The notes under the pieces were generated by a model that worked only from the letters and a program-made list of their open reading frames with translations, was not told the origin of the DNA and ran no database searches. The translations under genes and the position numbers were made by a program. DNA of 64,000 nucleotides from Theocolax elegans (taxonomy: Eukaryota > Arthropoda > Insecta > Hymenoptera > Cerocephalidae): assembly GCA_026168455.1 (NCBI GenBank), contig CM047425.1, forward strand, positions 86,431,580-86,495,579, written 5' to 3'. Below, piece after piece: positions 63,196 through 64,000 of this stretch (within the stretch, counting starts at the first letter, position 1; every line of letters begins with the position of its first letter).

Positions 63196-63443
63196 CGAGT
63201 CGCCGTCGGCGCACGTCGGAGATATTTTTCGGTGTCGAGTGTGTCGTGTGCGCGCACCGCCATATTGCCACTGCCTCGTGCGTAGCCAAGAAAACATTGG
63301 TGTCGTTCTCGTTGAAAGAGACAGAGTTTAACCGGCGAACAGTCCTCCGCGAGGACAGCAGTACCGTCTTTTCGACGGAGCGCCGAGAACTGCAACCTCG
63401 TCGTTGATCGCGACTTGGTAGCATCGTACCCTCTGGGCAACCG
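63196..63443 (+). other. Candidate non-coding first exon ending in strong donor
   Basis: This is a CpG-rich, non-repetitive segment that ends in ACCG|GTGAGTA, an almost perfect splice donor (GT at 63444-63445). It contains CCGCCATATTGCC (63257-63269), close to the Pho/YY1 consensus common near transcription starts. No long + strand frame with coding character crosses the donor, so a 5' untranslated exon is the best reading. The left boundary is estimated. If correct, the gene body lies to the right, outside the window. Confidence 0.4.
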
Positions 63444-64000
63444 GTGAGTAACCGCTCTTGAACACGCGCCTCAACCTCGATAATTTACCTTTCCATATAT
63501 TTTTTCATCTTAATTAACGTTAATTAAGCTCGATCTAGACAAGTTACGAATACCCACGTCGGGTCCCAGCCACGTTGGGCCGTTAGAGGTTACGAAGCCG
63601 GCGTCACGCAAAGTACGCCGACAACGGCGCTTTTTATATTCTCTCCGCGCCTCACGGGCAATATGGACGCGCAGCCTACCATTGCCCTTAGCCACGCGGT
63701 TTTCTGTCAAATTTTTTCGAAGACTGTGCTCGACGAAACAATGTCACGAACGCGGTCCGTACCGGAATACCTCGATTATCCTTCTGCCGTTCACTTTATC
63801 GATGTTCTGCATGCTGTACTTCTATACTCTCATTCATTTTTTCACTTTCGTTTTCTAGTAGTAGCGATAACCTCGATACAAATAAAATGATACGTACAGA
63901 CTTTAATAGAACGTAATAAATGTCAGTTGATCTTGTATACGTATATATTCGTACGTTCAATCAAAAACCTTATCGAGATTTCTTACGCATCAATTCGGTC
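63444..64000. other. Sequence after candidate first exon
   Basis: If the donor at 63444 is used, this is the start of an intron. It is CpG-rich to about 63780, then AT-rich. No gene or RNA recognised. Confidence 0.45.

Noticed and set aside
1..64000. CRISPR arrays, prophage or plasmid features, rRNA operons
   Set aside because: No regularly spaced direct repeats with unique spacers, no phage or plasmid genes and no conserved rRNA sequence. The composition is that of an insect-like nuclear genome.

Overview
This 64 kb window looks like non-coding DNA from an arthropod nuclear genome, most likely an insect and possibly a hymenopteran. The pointers are a strongly AT-rich background, short CpG-rich blocks in which CpG is not depleted, abundant GA/TC, CA and TA microsatellites, and small MITE- or foldback-like relics. 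The species and locus cannot be named from the sequence alone. Nothing suggests a bacterium, phage, plasmid or organelle: there are no dense ORFs, operons, rRNA or tRNA. I found no protein-coding gene I can support. The longer open frames lie in stop-poor GC-rich or simple-repeat DNA and encode low-complexity arginine/serine/proline/leucine strings with no recognisable domain.

The layout is an archipelago of roughly 35 to 40 GC- and CpG-rich islands, each about 0.2-0.9 kb, separated by 0.3-3 kb of AT-rich sequence. Major islands lie near 0.3-0.84, 5.56-6.06, 7.65-8.4, 9.34-9.79, 11.56-11.82, 12.2-12.85, 14.3-14.8, 16.0-16.5, 17.4-17.9, 18.5-19.1, 20.3-20.7, 23.6-24.2, 25.5-25.86, 27.8-28.1, 29.0-29.4, 31.2-32.0, 32.6-33.2, 34.0-34.3, 35.15-35.6, 36.05-36.24, 37.4-37.9, 39.4-39.9, 41.0-41.7, 42.4-42.7, 44.5-44.7, 46.4-47.3, 48.9-50.25, 51.1-52.3, 53.4-53.8, 54.4-55.2, 55.8-56.4, 57.9-59.5, 60.6-61.3 and 62.9-63.7. 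Many carry long GA or TC tracts. A plausible reading is a regulatory desert or giant intron of a developmental gene, with the islands acting as candidate enhancers, promoters or non-coding first exons. This is inference.

The best structural features are a 367 bp TTAA-flanked MITE with an internal duplication (2883-3249), two foldback elements sharing CACTGA-type ends (32144-32382 and 36336-36598), a long hairpin (28384-28524) and an expanded (TA)n array inside a 20 bp inverted repeat (23051-23145). The best transcript-like features are GC-rich segments ending in strong splice donors on the + strand, at 35482/35483 and 63443/63444. The latter could be a non-coding first exon of a gene continuing to the right. 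Several compact motif clusters (ACGTG cores at 52523-52629, ACCG...GGT palindromes at 13773-13845, an AP-1/E-box composite at 45252-45263) stand out from the AT-rich background.
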